Assembly: GCF_000214355.1 (NCBI RefSeq)
Contig: NC_015577.1
Coordinates: forward strand, 1,287,121 to 1,351,120
Source of the DNA: Leadbettera azotonutricia ZAS-9
GTDB taxonomy: Bacteria; Spirochaetota; Spirochaetia; Treponematales; Breznakiellaceae
Direction of reading: 5' to 3'
DNA length: 64,000 bases
In this document: piece by piece, positions 62,681 to 64,000 of the stretch
Position numbering within the stretch: the first letter of the stretch is position 1
Layout: each line of letters opens with the position of its first letter
The notes under the pieces: model-generated
Database searches by the model: none
Seen by the model: the letters and a program-made list of their open reading frames with translations, nothing else
Told to the model about the DNA's origin: nothing
Made by a program: the position numbers and the translations under genes

Positions 62681-64000
62681 ATGAAAAAAAATCTTTTTAG
62701 AACTATCCTGTCGGTAAGCGTTATGGCGCTAGTGTTTCTTATGACCCTCGCAGTATGCGGTGGGAACAGTCCCTCTGATCTGCCATTAACTCCTGATGTA
62801 TATGTGGCAGGGCATGAAACCAGCGGCGACTTTGGAGCTAAAGTATGGAAAAACGGCATGGTAACAAACCTTACCGATGGCACAAACGCTGCCTGGGCTA
62901 ACTCGATTTACGTATCGGATGGCGATGTGTATGCGGCAGGAAGGGAAAACAACGGCAGGAGTATGTCAATAGCCAAAGTATGGAAAAACGGCGTAGCGAC
63001 AAACCTTACCGACGGCGCGAGCTATGCCAATGCCTCTTCGGTTTACGTGTCCGGCAACGATGTATATGCGTCAGGATACGATGACACTATAGCCACAATA
63101 TGGAAAAACGGCGTAGCGACAAGCATTACCGATGGCGCAAGCTATGCCAATGCCGCTTCGATTTACGTGTCCGGCAGCGATGTATATGCGGCAGGATACG
63201 ATGGCAAAATAGCCACAGTATGGAAAAACGGAGTGGCAACAGACCTTACCGATGGCATAAATTCCGCTGAGGCCTCTTCGATTTACGTGTCCGGCGACGA
63301 TGTATATGCGGCAGGATATGATGGCAAAATAGCCACAATATGGAAAAACGGAATAGCGACAAGCCTTACCGACGGCGCAGGCTATGCCAATGCCGCTTCG
63401 ATTTACGTGTCCGGCAGCGATGTATATGCAACAGGAGTTGAATCCAACGGCAACACTCACATAGCCAAAGTATGGAAAAACAACGGAGCAATAAACCTTA
63501 CCACCGGTACAAGCTATGTTGAGGTCTACTCGGTATACGTATCGGGCGAAGATGTATATGTGGCAGGAAGCGAATACAGCGACAGCGGCATGCCAGTAGC
63601 CACAGTATGGAAAAACGGCCTGCCAACAAGCCTTAGCGCAACCCCTGCTGATGCGTATTCGGTATACGTGGAAGGCGGCGATGTATATGTGGCAGGAAAT
63701 TATCGGGGCAGCAATTCTGCGGCCAAGATATGGAAAAACGGCACAGTAATAAACCTTACCGATGGCGCAAATGAGGCTAATGCCAACTCGGTATACGTGT
63801 CCGGCAACGATGTATATGCGGCAGGACATGATAGCAAGGTAGCCAAAGTATGGAAAAACGGCGTAGCGACACGCCTTACCGACGGCACAAAATATGCTAA
63901 TGCCGCTTCAGTTTACGTGTCCGGCAGCGATGTATATGCGGCAGGATACGATGGCAATACAGCCAAAGTATGGAGGAACGGAGTAGCAACAAACCTTACC
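62681..64000 (+). CDS. VWKNG-repeat lipoprotein, 3' end outside the window
   Basis: The ATG at 62681 is 5 bases after AGGAG and encodes a lipoprotein signal (LVFLMTLAVC). The frame stays open to the last base (440 codons). The mature part consists of repeats of 40-45 residues, ten of them started within the window, of the type AKVWKNGVATNLTDG followed by ANASSVYVSGNDVYAAGYD. Two strand-like segments per unit with W, G and D at fixed places suggest a beta-propeller or beta-solenoid, comparable to Kelch/PQQ-like blades; the fold is inferred. Probable surface or periplasmic recognition protein. The strong repeat makes long false frames on the minus strand. Confidence 0.85.
   Translation, partial: MKKNLFRTILSVSVMALVFLMTLAVCGGNSPSDLPLTPDVYVAGHETSGDFGAKVWKNGMVTNLTDGTNAAWANSIYVSDGDVYAAGRENNGRSMSIAKVWKNGVATNLTDGASYANASSVYVSGNDVYASGYDDTIATIWKNGVATSITDGASYANAASIYVSGSDVYAAGYDGKIATVWKNGVATDLTDGINSAEASSIYVSGDDVYAAGYDGKIATIWKNGIATSLTDGAGYANAASIYVSGSDVYATGVESNGNTHIAKVWKNNGAINLTTGTSYVEVYSVYVSGEDVYVAGSEYSDSGMPVATVWKNGLPTSLSATPADAYSVYVEGGDVYVAGNYRGSNSAAKIWKNGTVINLTDGANEANANSVYVSGNDVYAAGHDSKVAKVWKNGVATRLTDGTKYANAASVYVSGSDVYAAGYDGNTAKVWRNGVATNLT

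Noticed and set aside
63071-63829. 252-codon minus-strand frame with CRIYIVAGHV repeats
   Set aside because: Mirror of the VWKNG repeats; the + frame has a ribosome site, lipobox and continues through the window end.

Overview
The window looks like a piece of a spirochaete chromosome, most likely a Treponema of the termite-gut type. This is an inference from gene content: an archaeal-type aspartyl-tRNA synthetase, a eukaryote-like hexokinase, many large repeat-bearing lipoproteins, and a lipoprotein built on VWKNG repeats. Base composition is close to 50% GC and about 97% of the sequence is coding. No rRNA, tRNA, transposase gene or CRISPR array was seen.

Region 1 (26-19685) holds fifteen genes on the + strand, with overlaps or gaps of at most 29 bases, and reads as one operon for an acetylated exopolysaccharide. 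The core is a BcsA-type cellulose synthase with a PilZ (c-di-GMP) domain, an AlgI-like MBOAT acyltransferase and an AlgJ/AlgX-like DHHW acetyltransferase. Around them are two outer-membrane barrels, a CotH-like membrane-anchored lipoprotein where BcsB would normally sit, a GT-C-like membrane protein, a GH16 glucanase, a doubled acyltransferase-3-like protein lacking its usual histidines, three SGNH esterase-like lipoproteins (one without its catalytic Ser and His) and two further lipoproteins. Expected division of labour: synthase makes and exports the glucan, MBOAT and DHHW proteins O-acetylate it, esterases and GH16 trim it, barrels give passage or anchorage.

Region 2 (19701-41408) begins with an FAD oxidoreductase on the opposite strand, then carries surface lipoproteins: ten divergent InlB-type repeats, four lamin-tail domains, a CotH kinase-like fusion, an aminotransferase with a TPR lipoprotein, a four-repeat/Big2/FN3 protein, and a 1.6-kb-residue protein whose signal peptide is cut off by a single base in a C7 tract and whose SGNH domain is split by a tyrosine-rich repeat block. 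Several share an N-terminal module ending in an IYPGM-like motif.

Region 3 (41469-46466) is a glycan-transfer cluster: a GtrB-like glycosyltransferase, two tandem FemAB/GNAT-like proteins, a second GT2, a GtrA flippase and a membrane-anchored metallophosphoesterase. It converges on a GH5 glucanase lipoprotein with a 14-copy 15-bp repeat linker.

Region 4 (48280-61134) is ordinary core genome: aspS, two MATE exporters, hexokinase, rqcH, a nagZ-like lipoprotein, an RluA-type pseudouridine synthase, a mutarotase-fold protein, an unknown protein, an aldo/keto reductase and a DUF554 protein.

Region 5 (61135-64000) is a 0.7-kb non-coding stretch with two REP-like CTTG-loop hairpins, a small unknown protein, and the start of a VWKNG-repeat lipoprotein that runs off the window.
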